From the NCBI RefSeq assembly GCF_003967555.1, contig NZ_BIFS01000001.1, positions 4,588,001 through 4,652,000 of the forward strand: 64,000 bases of DNA, in the 5' to 3' direction. A model generated the notes under the pieces. The model saw only the letters and a list, made by a program, of their open reading frames with translations. It was not told the DNA's origin and made no database searches. How positions within the stretch are numbered: position 1 is the first letter of the stretch; each line of letters opens with the position of its first letter. Positions 16,934-25,118 of this stretch are shown here, piece by piece. Source of the stretch: Dictyobacter kobayashii. Its GTDB lineage: Bacteria > Chloroflexota > Ktedonobacteria > Ktedonobacterales > Ktedonobacteraceae. The translations under genes were made by a program, and so were the position numbers.

Positions 16934-17013
16934 TTGGGTGTGTGATGTGAAGAGCTGGCGGTTGCGGCCACCAGCTCTTCACATCACACACCCAACCCGG
17001 CGCCGCAGGCGCC
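16934..17013. repeat. Perfect 25-bp hairpin plus GGCGCC-GCA-GGCGCC hairpin
   Basis: The arms 16934-16958 and 16971-16995 are perfectly complementary, with a 12-base loop (CGGTTGCGGCCA). A second small hairpin (GGCGCC GCA GGCGCC, 16999-17013) follows after three bases. The same two-hairpin arrangement occurs in reverse orientation at 27880-27941. The loop motif recurs at 62599-62614. Confidence 0.75.
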
Positions 17014-17424
17014 AAAGAGGGAATTGGAAAGTCCCAGGTCAAATGTATGGTAAAGAGAGACTCATTGATGAGTAGAGTACTCTTGTCTTAGTGTGATAAT
17101 GATATATATGCTAATAAAAATCAACTCTTGCCATATATGGTATGCTTCAAAAGAAATTTTTGATGCGCTCCTTCACCTTGCTTGGGATGAGAACCCGCAC
17201 GTCGTACTCTGAGCGGGGTTCTGGAACATTGTTCCTGGCGACATGTCAAATTGAGGTGTGGCTATGTTGGGAGGATTGATGATTGGCTACAGACAAAGAG
17301 TTTGATTAGATGTAATTTAAGATAGAATGCCTACTTGTCAAGATATGCTATTCTATCCATTAAGACGAACACTCATGAAATATGTGCGGGTTTTGTTCAG
17401 TAACGAAGGTCAGGTAACAACTCA

Positions 17425-19851
17425 ATGGCGAAAAAATTGGTAATTGTCGAGTCACCGGCCAAAGCAAAAACAATCGAGAAGTTTCTTGGTCGCGATTTTG
17501 AGGTCCGTGCTTCCATGGGCCATATCATTGATCTGCCCAAAAAAGGGCTGGGTGTCAATACGCGCAAAGACTTTGCTCCTAAATATGAAGTTATCGAGAA
17601 GAAAGACAAGTTGATCGACGAGCTAAAAGCTGCGTCTAAACGTGCCGATGAAGTGTACCTGGCCCCCGATCCTGACCGTGAAGGTGAATTCATTGCCTGG
17701 TCGCTTAAAAATATTCTGGAATTGCAGAATCCTCGTCGCGCTGTTTTTAATGAGATTACTAAACGCGCGGTCCAGGAGGCGATTCGCAAGCCTCGGCAGA
17801 TCAATGAAGACCTCTTTAACGCTCAGCAGGCGCGCCGTGTTCTCGATCGTTTGGTGGGCTATAAAATTAGCCCTTTGCTCTGGCGGCGTATTCAATCTGG
17901 GACGAGCGCGGGACGCGTTCAGTCAGTTGCTCTGCGTGTGATCTGTGATCGTGAGGCGGAGGTGCGCGCTTTTGTGCCAGAGGAATACTGGAGTATTATT
18001 GCGACCCTGAGTAAGCAGAAGCAAAAAGAGCGCTTTGAGGCTACGTTGATTTCGCGCCTCAAAGATGTGGATGCTTTGAACAGTGAGGATGCTTCTGCCG
18101 ATGGGGAGGAGCCAGCAGCGACTGAGACCAACGGGTCCAATGGCGCGAAGTCGGCCAGGCCAAATAAAGGTCGTATTAAGATTTCTTCTAAGGAAGAGGC
18201 CGATGCAATTCTGCAGGATTTGCAGGGCGCTAGCTATAATGTGCTGAAGTATGATGAGCGTGAACAGCGCCGTCAGCCACCTCTGCCTTATACCACCAGT
18301 ACTATGCAGCAGGATGCGTCGTTGCGCTTGTACTTTAAGCCGAAGAAGACGATGAGCCTGGCACAGCAGTTGTATGAAGGTATGGAGCTGGGTGAGCGTG
18401 GCCATCAAGGCCTTATCACCTATATGCGTACTGATTCAACGCGTATCTCCAATGAGGCCCAGGAGATGGTCAAGGCGCATATTGCGCAGTCCTTTGGTGA
18501 TCCCTATGTGGGCCAAGGGCGTGTGGGTAAGTCTAAAGCTACGACACAGGATGCGCACGAGGCTATTCGTCCAACCGACGTTTCTCTGACGCCACAGATT
18601 GTGAAGTCACATCTCTCGGCTGATCAGTTTAAGCTGTACAATCTGATCTGGCGCCGTTTCGTCGCTAGCTTTATGACGGCGGCTATCTTTGATACGGTAC
18701 GTGCCGATATCGTGGCCAAACAATATGTGTTCCGGGCTACCGGTTCGAACCTTAAATTTCAGGGTTTCTATGCTGTCTGGTCGCGTGAAGAAGATGAGAA
18801 GTTGCTGCCGGTCATGAAGCTTAATGAAAGCTTGAATTGTCATGGCCTGAAGCCAGAACAGCATTTTACTCAGCCACCACCCCGTTTCTCTGAGGCAAGC
18901 TTAATTAAAGAGCTGGAAGAGCTGGGCATTGGCCGCCCAAGTACGTATGTTCCGATTATTAGTACGATCCAGGATCGTGGCTATGTTGACCAGGAGCAGC
19001 GGCGTTTCGTTCCAACCTGGTTGGGTGAGACGATCAATGAAGTAATGAATAAGCATTTTCCAAATATCGTGGATACCGGCTTTACGGCCGATATGGAGCG
19101 TAAACTGGATGATGTTGAGGATGGTAAGCGTTCCTGGATTGAGTTCCTGAGCACTTTCTACGGCGATTTTAAGTCGACGATGGAAAAAGCTGAGGCGGAG
19201 ATGAACCGGGTTCAGAAGCCGCTAGAAGAAACTGATGAGGTGTGCCCGGATTGTGGCCGCAATCTGGTTATTCGGACCGGTCGCTTTGGACGCTTTATCT
19301 CTTGCTCAGGTTTCCCGGAGTGTAGCTATCGTCGCTCGGTGGTGAACAAGACGGGTGCGCTTTGTCCTCAGTGCGGCGGCGATCTGGTTGAACGCAAGAC
19401 GCGTCAGAAAAAGCGTCTCTTCTATGGCTGTGGTAACTATCCAACCTGCAACTTTGCTATCTGGGAGCGGCCGGTACCCGAGTTGTGTCCTAACTGCGGT
19501 GGTTTGATGGTGGTTCCAAAGGGCAGCCAGGAGCCGGTTTGCTATAACGAGGTGATTGCCGTTCAGCGTGGAGCTGAGGAGAAGCCTTTGCAAGATGGGA
19601 CCGCTACTCCTGCGCGCGCCAGCCGTAAGAAAACAGCGGCGACCGCTGAGAAGGCTACCACAACCAGGCGTACCACGCGTAAAAAAGCTGCTGAGCCAGC
19701 TAAAAATGGTACAGAAAAGAAGGCTGCGGTAAAGAAAACGACGAAACGCGCCACTTCCAGTACGCGCACGACCAAGACACCTGCACGTCGGGCAACAACG
19801 GCTGTGAAAGCAGCAAGCACTGCAGGTCGGCAAACAAAGGCTACGAAGTAA
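17425..19851 (+). CDS. topA: DNA topoisomerase I (type IA)
   Basis: This enzyme relaxes negative supercoils by passing one strand through a transient break. The 808 residues begin with the TOPRIM domain (KLVIVESPAKAKTIEKFLG; acidic triad DPDREGEF). The nucleophile is Y333 in GLITYMRTDSTRIS. Three C-terminal zinc ribbons follow: CPDCGRNL..CSGFPEC, CPQCGGDL..CGNYPTC and CPNCGGLM..CYNE. The last 100 residues are a Lys/Arg/Ala/Thr-rich tail (RKKAAEPAKNGTEKKAAVKK), as in actinobacterial TopA, where such tails help processivity. The third ribbon keeps only three Cys. The ATG is preceded by AGGTAACAACTCA, a weak ribosome site. Confidence 0.97.
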   Translation: MAKKLVIVESPAKAKTIEKFLGRDFEVRASMGHIIDLPKKGLGVNTRKDFAPKYEVIEKKDKLIDELKAASKRADEVYLAPDPDREGEFIAWSLKNILELQNPRRAVFNEITKRAVQEAIRKPRQINEDLFNAQQARRVLDRLVGYKISPLLWRRIQSGTSAGRVQSVALRVICDREAEVRAFVPEEYWSIIATLSKQKQKERFEATLISRLKDVDALNSEDASADGEEPAATETNGSNGAKSARPNKGRIKISSKEEADAILQDLQGASYNVLKYDEREQRRQPPLPYTTSTMQQDASLRLYFKPKKTMSLAQQLYEGMELGERGHQGLITYMRTDSTRISNEAQEMVKAHIAQSFGDPYVGQGRVGKSKATTQDAHEAIRPTDVSLTPQIVKSHLSADQFKLYNLIWRRFVASFMTAAIFDTVRADIVAKQYVFRATGSNLKFQGFYAVWSREEDEKLLPVMKLNESLNCHGLKPEQHFTQPPPRFSEASLIKELEELGIGRPSTYVPIISTIQDRGYVDQEQRRFVPTWLGETINEVMNKHFPNIVDTGFTADMERKLDDVEDGKRSWIEFLSTFYGDFKSTMEKAEAEMNRVQKPLEETDEVCPDCGRNLVIRTGRFGRFISCSGFPECSYRRSVVNKTGALCPQCGGDLVERKTRQKKRLFYGCGNYPTCNFAIWERPVPELCPNCGGLMVVPKGSQEPVCYNEVIAVQRGAEEKPLQDGTATPARASRKKTAATAEKATTTRRTTRKKAAEPAKNGTEKKAAVKKTTKRATSSTRTTKTPARRATTAVKAASTAGRQTKATK

Positions 19852-19944
19852 TCAAAAAAGCAGAACGATTAGCAGAAAGTGTGATATAATCGGAAAATAA
19901 TTTATTCTCTTCCAAATCCCAAACCAAGGGGAGTTCTGCTTATT

Positions 19945-21042
19945 ATGGAGGATTACATGCCGCATGCAGTGACGCTGATCCCCGGCGATGGAACTGGGCC
20001 CGAAATTGCTGAGGCGACCTGTCGTGTGCTGGAGGCGACTGGTGTACAGTTCAGTTGGGATATGCAGCAGGCAGGAGTGGAAACGCTGGCAAAACAAGGG
20101 ACTGTTTTGCCAGATGAGGTGATTGAGTCTATCAAGCGCACAAAAGTTGGGCTTAAGGGGCCGATAACGACTCCCGTAGGCAAAGGGCAGCGTAGTGCTA
20201 ATGTTACGTTGCGTAAAAGGCTTGATCTCTACGCCAATTTGCGTCCCGCCAAAACGTATCAAGGTCTTCGTTCTCGCTATGAGAATATTGACCTGGTTAT
20301 TGTACGTGAGAATACTGAAGATCTCTATGCTGGTATTGAATTCCAGCGTGGAACCCCTGAATATGAAGAACTGCTAGAGCTGATCGGCCGTACGACGGGG
20401 CATCAGATCGACCCCAATTCCGCGATGAGTATTAAGTATATCTCCGTTGCTGCGACCCGGCGCATTGTGAAGTTCGCGTTTGAGTATGCTCGTGCTAATA
20501 AGCGGCGTAAGGTGACCGCTGTACATAAGGCTAATATTATGCGACTCTCAGATGGGTTGTTTTTATCGACCGCCCATGAGGTAGCCAAAGAATATCCAGA
20601 TATTCAATATGAGGACCGCATTGTTGATAATATGTGCATGCAGTTAGTACAAAAGCCTGAACTATATGATGTATTGGTTCTTCCCAACCTCTATGGTGAT
20701 ATTATCTCCGATTTGTCTGCAGGTCTAATTGGCGGCCTGGGCGTGGCTCCTGGCGCAAATATTGGCAATAATTATGCTGTTTTTGAGCCAGTTCATGGTA
20801 GCGCTCCTAAATATGCCGGTCAAAATAAAGTTAACCCGATGGCGATGATGTTCTCTGGCGTGATGATGTTACGCCATCTGGAAGAGAGAGAAGCCGCTAA
20901 TCGCTTAGAAAAGGCTTTGATGCAGATATTAGCCGAAGGGAAATCAGTAACATATGATTTGAAGCCGCGTCCCGATGATCCGTCAGCGGTGGGTACATCT
21001 CAAGTTGCCGATGCAGTCATTGAACGTCTACGTTGTCTGTAA
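19945..21042 (+). CDS. Isocitrate dehydrogenase of the isocitrate/isopropylmalate family (probably NAD-dependent)
   Basis: A 365-residue decarboxylating dehydrogenase. Family motifs: TLIPGDGTGPEIAEATCRVL, NVTLRKRLDLYANLRP, VIVRENTEDLYAGIEF, the catalytic YI (SIKYISVAATRRIVKFAFEY), HKANIMRLSDGLFL, and NLYGDIISDLSAGLIGGLGV. The ENTEDLYAGIE and KYIS patterns favour isocitrate over 3-isopropylmalate, and the short length fits the NAD-type enzyme rather than the E. coli Icd form. This is family inference. Two starts compete: ATG 19945 with GGGGAG eleven bases away, and ATG 19957 with GGAGG at five bases. A strong terminator follows. Confidence 0.85.
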   Translation: MEDYMPHAVTLIPGDGTGPEIAEATCRVLEATGVQFSWDMQQAGVETLAKQGTVLPDEVIESIKRTKVGLKGPITTPVGKGQRSANVTLRKRLDLYANLRPAKTYQGLRSRYENIDLVIVRENTEDLYAGIEFQRGTPEYEELLELIGRTTGHQIDPNSAMSIKYISVAATRRIVKFAFEYARANKRRKVTAVHKANIMRLSDGLFLSTAHEVAKEYPDIQYEDRIVDNMCMQLVQKPELYDVLVLPNLYGDIISDLSAGLIGGLGVAPGANIGNNYAVFEPVHGSAPKYAGQNKVNPMAMMFSGVMMLRHLEEREAANRLEKALMQILAEGKSVTYDLKPRPDDPSAVGTSQVADAVIERLRCL

Positions 21043-21047
21043 CTGAT

Positions 21048-21102
21048 AAAAGACGAGAATGCGCCAGCTATTTGCAGAATAGTTGACGCATTCTCGTCTT
21101 TT
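21048..21102. terminator. Bidirectional terminator after the isocitrate dehydrogenase gene
   Basis: A perfect 16-bp stem (21048-21063 with 21087-21102) starts with AAAA and ends with TTTT, and has further pairing inside. It separates the convergent genes ending at 21042 and 21150. Confidence 0.8.
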
Positions 21103-21149
21103 GTGTTTCAGAGACATCAGTATCGGGTGTCTCAAATGGCCTGCTTTAT

Positions 21150-22154
21150 TTAGCCCTGCACGACGCCTTTGCGCCATTTGTGGCGAGCCTGGATGTAGCG
21201 GACGGTACCTGAGTGTGAGCGCATCATAATGGAGGATGTGCGAGCGCCCCAGCCAAAGTATTGCACGCCGTCGAGCAGGTCACCGCTGGTAATTCCGGTG
21301 GCGGCAAAGCTGACATCGTTGCTGCTTACCAGGTCTTCGGTGCGATAAACCTTGTCCATATCGATACCGTCAGCTTTGAAGCGTGCGCGCTCCTCTTCTG
21401 TGCGTGGCCAGATTTTACACTGAATCTCACCACCCAGACATTTTAAGGCGGCGGCGGCCAGCACTGCTTCTGGCGCTCCACCAATACCCAGCATGATATC
21501 GATGCCACGATAATCTTCCATAGCGGCCTGAATAGCTGCGGCCACGTCACCATCGGTGATCAAGCGAATGCGAGCACCGGCTTCGCGCACCTGGCGAATG
21601 ATGTCCTGGTGGCGTGGACGATCCAGAATCACTGCGGTCAGATCATCGATGCGCGATTGACGGGCACGTGCGATACGATCCAGGTTGACTGCGACTGGAG
21701 CATTGATGTCAATGACGTTTTTCATGGCGGGCCCGACGGCAATTTTTTCCATGTAATAGACTCCCGGAGGGGCTGAGTACATGCTGCCGCGCTCGGCTGT
21801 CGCGATGACGGCCAGGGCACCCGGCAGACCGAGGGCCAGCAGGCGCGTCCCATCGACTGGATCTACCGCCACGTCTACTTCAGGCTTATTGCCATTGCCA
21901 ATCTCTTCACCGATATAGAGCATAGGCGCTTCGTCTTTCTCACCCTCGCCAATTACCACCACACCATGCATATCCACGCCGTCGACCGCATGACGCATGG
22001 CGTCCACTGCTGCCTGGTCGACCATCTCTTTGTTGCCTTTACCCATCCAACGACCGGCACTCAAGGCGGCCGCCTCGGTCACGCGGATAAGTTCCATTCC
22101 TAAATTGCGCTCAATCGTGCGCGAAGGTTCAAAACGTTCCTCTTCTGATAACAT
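21150..22154 (-). CDS. glpX: Class II fructose-1,6-bisphosphatase GlpX
   Basis: The enzyme hydrolyses fructose 1,6-bisphosphate in gluconeogenesis. The 334 residues match GlpX throughout: AALSAGRWMGKGNKEMVDQA, VIGEGEKDEAPMLYIGE (metal ligands), DPVDGTRLLALGLPGALAV, VYYMEKIAVGP, RIRLITDGDVAAAIQ and MLGIGGAPEAVLAAAAL. AAGGGA lies eight bases ahead of the ATG. It starts 21 bases after gmk on the same strand, so the two are co-transcribed. The link between gmk and glpX is not functional in an obvious way. Confidence 0.96.
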   Translation of the reverse strand: MLSEEERFEPSRTIERNLGMELIRVTEAAALSAGRWMGKGNKEMVDQAAVDAMRHAVDGVDMHGVVVIGEGEKDEAPMLYIGEEIGNGNKPEVDVAVDPVDGTRLLALGLPGALAVIATAERGSMYSAPPGVYYMEKIAVGPAMKNVIDINAPVAVNLDRIARARQSRIDDLTAVILDRPRHQDIIRQVREAGARIRLITDGDVAAAIQAAMEDYRGIDIMLGIGGAPEAVLAAAALKCLGGEIQCKIWPRTEEERARFKADGIDMDKVYRTEDLVSSNDVSFAATGITSGDLLDGVQYFGWGARTSSIMMRSHSGTVRYIQARHKWRKGVVQG

Positions 22155-22175
22155 TGTAAAATCCCTTTGTGTGTT

Positions 22176-22820
22176 TTATATTTGTACGTATCGCGGGCGA
22201 GTGCGGCAATGCTCTGCTTGCATAATCGCTTGCAGGCGCTCTACAGCTTCGGAGAGACGCCCCTGGCGGTTCACAATGACGTAATCATAGTGTTCTTGCT
22301 GTGCCAACTCGTGCTGCGCGTCAGTGAGTCGGCGTTTTCGCTCTTCCTCTGTCTCTGTCTGGCGATGTGCCAGGCGTTCGACAAGTTCTTCAACTGAGCC
22401 CGGAACAAGGAAGATATAGATAGCACCTGGGACCTTCTCTCTCACTGTCGCCGCGCCCTGCACATCAATTTTGAGTAATACATCGCGTCCTTTTTGTAAA
22501 TTGTCCGCGATCTGCTGTACAGGTTGCCCATACCAGTTGCCATGAACCTGTGCGTACTCAATGAGTTCGTTCTGTGCAATCATGGCCTCAAATTGTTCAT
22601 GATTGACAAAATAATAGGGATTGCCTTCGCTTTCACCGGGCCGTGGCGCTCTGGTTGTTACCGAAGCGACCACGTGGAAATCAAGTCCTTTTTTCTTCAG
22701 GGCGTTGATTACGGTGTCCTTTCCGGTACCGGATGGGGCGGAAAGGACAAAGAGCAATCCTGGCTTTTTGGCTTCAGCCTGGTCTGATTGTGACGATGGT
22801 GATTGAGTCTCAAGTTGCAT
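22176..22820 (-). CDS. gmk: Guanylate kinase
   Basis: The kinase converts GMP to GDP with ATP. Motifs: P-loop LSAPSGTGKDTVINAL, VVASVTTRAPRPGESEGNPY (GMP binding), FVNHEQFEAMIAQNELIEYA, and DVLLKIDVQGAATVREK. The ATG at 22820 was chosen because AGGAAG precedes it; a TTG eight codons upstream has no such site. The product is 214 residues, slightly long because of an N-terminal Gln/Ser-rich extension. glpX follows. Confidence 0.96.
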   Translation of the reverse strand: MQLETQSPSSQSDQAEAKKPGLLFVLSAPSGTGKDTVINALKKKGLDFHVVASVTTRAPRPGESEGNPYYFVNHEQFEAMIAQNELIEYAQVHGNWYGQPVQQIADNLQKGRDVLLKIDVQGAATVREKVPGAIYIFLVPGSVEELVERLAHRQTETEEERKRRLTDAQHELAQQEHYDYVIVNRQGRLSEAVERLQAIMQAEHCRTRPRYVQI

Positions 22821-23135
22821 GCTTTTCTTCCTGCTGTTGCTCAAATAGAGAGAGGATTAGTGTACGAACAAACATCTCTTTGTTATACTTTAATTTATGT
22901 CTGCGAGCACAATGGCAAAGAAAAGCCACATGAATCTCAGAAAGTTTGAGTCAGTGCGTGCTTGCACTACTATTGTACAACACTGCAGGGTATCTCGAAA
23001 GTCGAGTTTTACAAATACACCTGGTGCTGGCGCCCCGTGGTGCCGCCTGCCGGGGGTCAGGGGAGCGTCCCCTGAGTTTTCCCCCACCCATTCTTTCCCG
23101 CCGTAGGCGGGTGCGGAAATAGATCGGAAGTTGCT
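22821..23135. other. Divergent intergenic region with GC-rich hairpins before rqcH
   Basis: No gene was supported. Near the rqcH start are a TCAGGGGA/TCCCCTGA hairpin (23057-23075) and a CCCGCC-GTA-GGCGGG hairpin (23097-23111). The second ends 24 bases before the rqcH ATG and could affect its translation. Both resemble the GC-rich palindromes found elsewhere in the window. Confidence 0.5.
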
Positions 23136-25118
23136 ATGTATGTAGATGCTATAACTCTTGCTGCCGTTGCTGATGAATGGCGTAAACTGCTGGTAGGGGC
23201 GCGTATTGATACGATTATTCAGCCGACCGAACATGCAGTAGCCCTGCAATGTTATGCGCCTGGGGCTCAGGGTGAGGGAGGAAAAAATCGCTGGATCTAT
23301 CTCTCCGCCCACCCCCAGTTTGCTCGTGCCCATATTACGGCGTTAAAGCCGCAGAGGATCGCCAGTGAACCTCCCGCTTTTGTGATGCTTTTGCGTAAAC
23401 ATCTGGAGGGCGCTCGTATCGAGTCGATTGGCCACCCACGCTGGGAACGTGTGCTGGAGATTGTTGCTGGTTATCGTAAGAGTCCCGATAGTGAGGAGCG
23501 TATTCGTTTCCGTATCATTATCGAGGCCATGGGACGGCTTAGCAATATTATTTTCTGCGATGAGCAGGGAATGATCCTGGGCAGCTTGAAGCGTGTGGGC
23601 TCTGATGTTAATCGCTATCGTGTGGTGGCCGCTGGCCTGCCCTATGTGCCGCCCCCACCTCAGCAGCGAACGTTGGCTGGTCAGCAGTTGCCTCGCCTGG
23701 AGCCGACCACCGTTACGGCTGCTCAACTGGCTATCTGCGCGGCTGATGAGACGACTCCGGAAGAGACGCAACCCCAACCTAAAAAGCGTAAACGAGCCCC
23801 TGAACAGCCCAAGCTCTGGCAATTATTGTCCCACCACGTGCTTGGTTGCAGCCCCTTGCTGGCACGTGAGGCCGTGTTCCGCACTACTGAGGATGCTGAG
23901 ACGCCGCTGGCGCAGGTTGAGCAGGCTGTCTGGGAAGAGCTGGCCTGGAATGTGAGAGACCTTACTGCCACTTATGAGAATCATCGCTGGCAGCCCCAGT
24001 TGATTGAGCGGCGCCTGTCGGTCGATGAGCAACAGAACGCGTTTGCGATCGCGGGCGAGGAGCGCTATGTGCCCCTGGCCTTTGCTGCCTATGTGCTTGA
24101 GCAGTACGCCGCCCGGCCAGATATACGTCTGCGGGAGTCACCTTCAATCAATGTTTTGCTGGATGAGTATTTTGCCCGTGCTGAGTGGCGCGATGCCGTG
24201 GATACGCTACGGGCTCCTTTACGGAAGATCCTGCAAACCAATATTGAGCGCTGTAAACGCAAAGCTGAACTACTGCAGCAAGAGATGGCTAATTCGGCGG
24301 AGGCTGCCAGCTATCGTTTGTATGGCGAGTTGCTCCTGGCCCATCAACATGAGGTTGAGCAGGGGCCGACCAGTATTGTGCTGGATAATTACTTTGAGCA
24401 GGATCCCACAGGGGATACGCAGAAGGTGACGGTACCTCTGGACCCGCGCTTTGATGCGGTGACGAATGCGAATCGTAACTTCAATAAGTATCATAAGCTA
24501 CGCCGTGCGCTCGAGCTAGTTCCGGGACAAATTGAGCAGAATGATACTGAGCTTGCTACCCTGGAGCAGTTTTTTGCGGATCTCAAACTGGCGGAGAATG
24601 CCGCTGAGATCGCCCACGTTAAGGCTGAAGTACAGGCTGCGGGTTATATCCGTGGTAAGGCTGCGGTGGATAAGAAGGCGCTCAAAGCGGCTAAAAAGGG
24701 CAAGGGGGGCAAAGCTACTAAAGGGAAACCTACGGCCCCTGGTGGTGGTGTCCCTCTGCATTTTCAGAGCCGCGAGGGTTTCACTTTGCTGGTAGGTAAA
24801 AATAGCCGCCAGAATGAGGAAGTGACCTTCCGCCAGGCGACCTCCAATGATATGTGGCTGCATGCTCGTGGCGTGGCTGGTGCCCATGTGATCATCAAGG
24901 CCGCTGGCCGCGAGATTCCACGCAGTACAATCGATCAGGCCGCCAGCCTGGCTGCCTACTATAGTGAGGCTCGTGGGACGACCAGCGCGCCCGTCGATTA
25001 TACGCTACAGCGGCATGTTCGCCATATGAAGGGTGGCGGACCCGGTATGGTGATCTATGAGCGTGAGCATACCATCTATATTGAGCCGGATAAGGCGCTA
25101 GCCTTGCTTAAGGCATGA
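23136..25118 (+). CDS. rqcH: Ribosome quality control protein RqcH (NFACT family, Rqc2 homologue)
   Basis: RqcH binds obstructed 50S subunits and directs alanine tailing of stalled chains. In 660 residues the NFACT-N domain is clear at the start (DAITLAAVADEWRKLLVGAR, IYLSAHPQFARAHIT, FVMLLRKHLEGARIESIGHP, GRLSNIIFCDEQG). A coiled-coil middle follows (RCKRKAELLQQEMANS), then a Lys/Gly-rich linker (KKALKAAKKGKGGKATKGK), and the NFACT-R/DUF814 domain (LLVGKNSRQNEEVTFR, DMWLHARGVAGAHVIIKA). The DR pair known to be functionally important in the NFACT-N domain appears here as E104-R105. The linker is longer than usual. Its 3' end overlaps the convergent rpoN by 21 bases. Confidence 0.94.
   Translation: MYVDAITLAAVADEWRKLLVGARIDTIIQPTEHAVALQCYAPGAQGEGGKNRWIYLSAHPQFARAHITALKPQRIASEPPAFVMLLRKHLEGARIESIGHPRWERVLEIVAGYRKSPDSEERIRFRIIIEAMGRLSNIIFCDEQGMILGSLKRVGSDVNRYRVVAAGLPYVPPPPQQRTLAGQQLPRLEPTTVTAAQLAICAADETTPEETQPQPKKRKRAPEQPKLWQLLSHHVLGCSPLLAREAVFRTTEDAETPLAQVEQAVWEELAWNVRDLTATYENHRWQPQLIERRLSVDEQQNAFAIAGEERYVPLAFAAYVLEQYAARPDIRLRESPSINVLLDEYFARAEWRDAVDTLRAPLRKILQTNIERCKRKAELLQQEMANSAEAASYRLYGELLLAHQHEVEQGPTSIVLDNYFEQDPTGDTQKVTVPLDPRFDAVTNANRNFNKYHKLRRALELVPGQIEQNDTELATLEQFFADLKLAENAAEIAHVKAEVQAAGYIRGKAAVDKKALKAAKKGKGGKATKGKPTAPGGGVPLHFQSREGFTLLVGKNSRQNEEVTFRQATSNDMWLHARGVAGAHVIIKAAGREIPRSTIDQAASLAAYYSEARGTTSAPVDYTLQRHVRHMKGGGPGMVIYEREHTIYIEPDKALALLKA

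Larger units (their letters stand above)
16449..17424. other. Long divergent intergenic region between murT and topA
   Basis: This 976-base gap has no supported gene. It carries two structured repeats (16760-16924 and 16934-17013), described separately. From 17014 to 17424 the sequence is AT-rich, with a GAACCCG..CGGGGTTC inverted pair near 17190-17222, and should hold the topA promoter. Frames that cross the repeats are translations of palindromes and were left out. Confidence 0.55.

Noticed and set aside
16735..17042. Frames of 71 and 78 codons over the structured repeats
   Set aside because: They run through perfect palindromes, so both strands show similar open frames by symmetry. There is no ribosome site.
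17190..17260. Possible 6S or other structured RNA before topA
   Set aside because: A GAACCCG/CGGGGTTC pair was seen, but no extended helix or consensus of a known RNA could be traced.
18736..18760. tRNA-like GGTTCGAAC motif
   Set aside because: It lies inside the topA reading frame with no cloverleaf around it. No tRNA gene was found elsewhere in the window.
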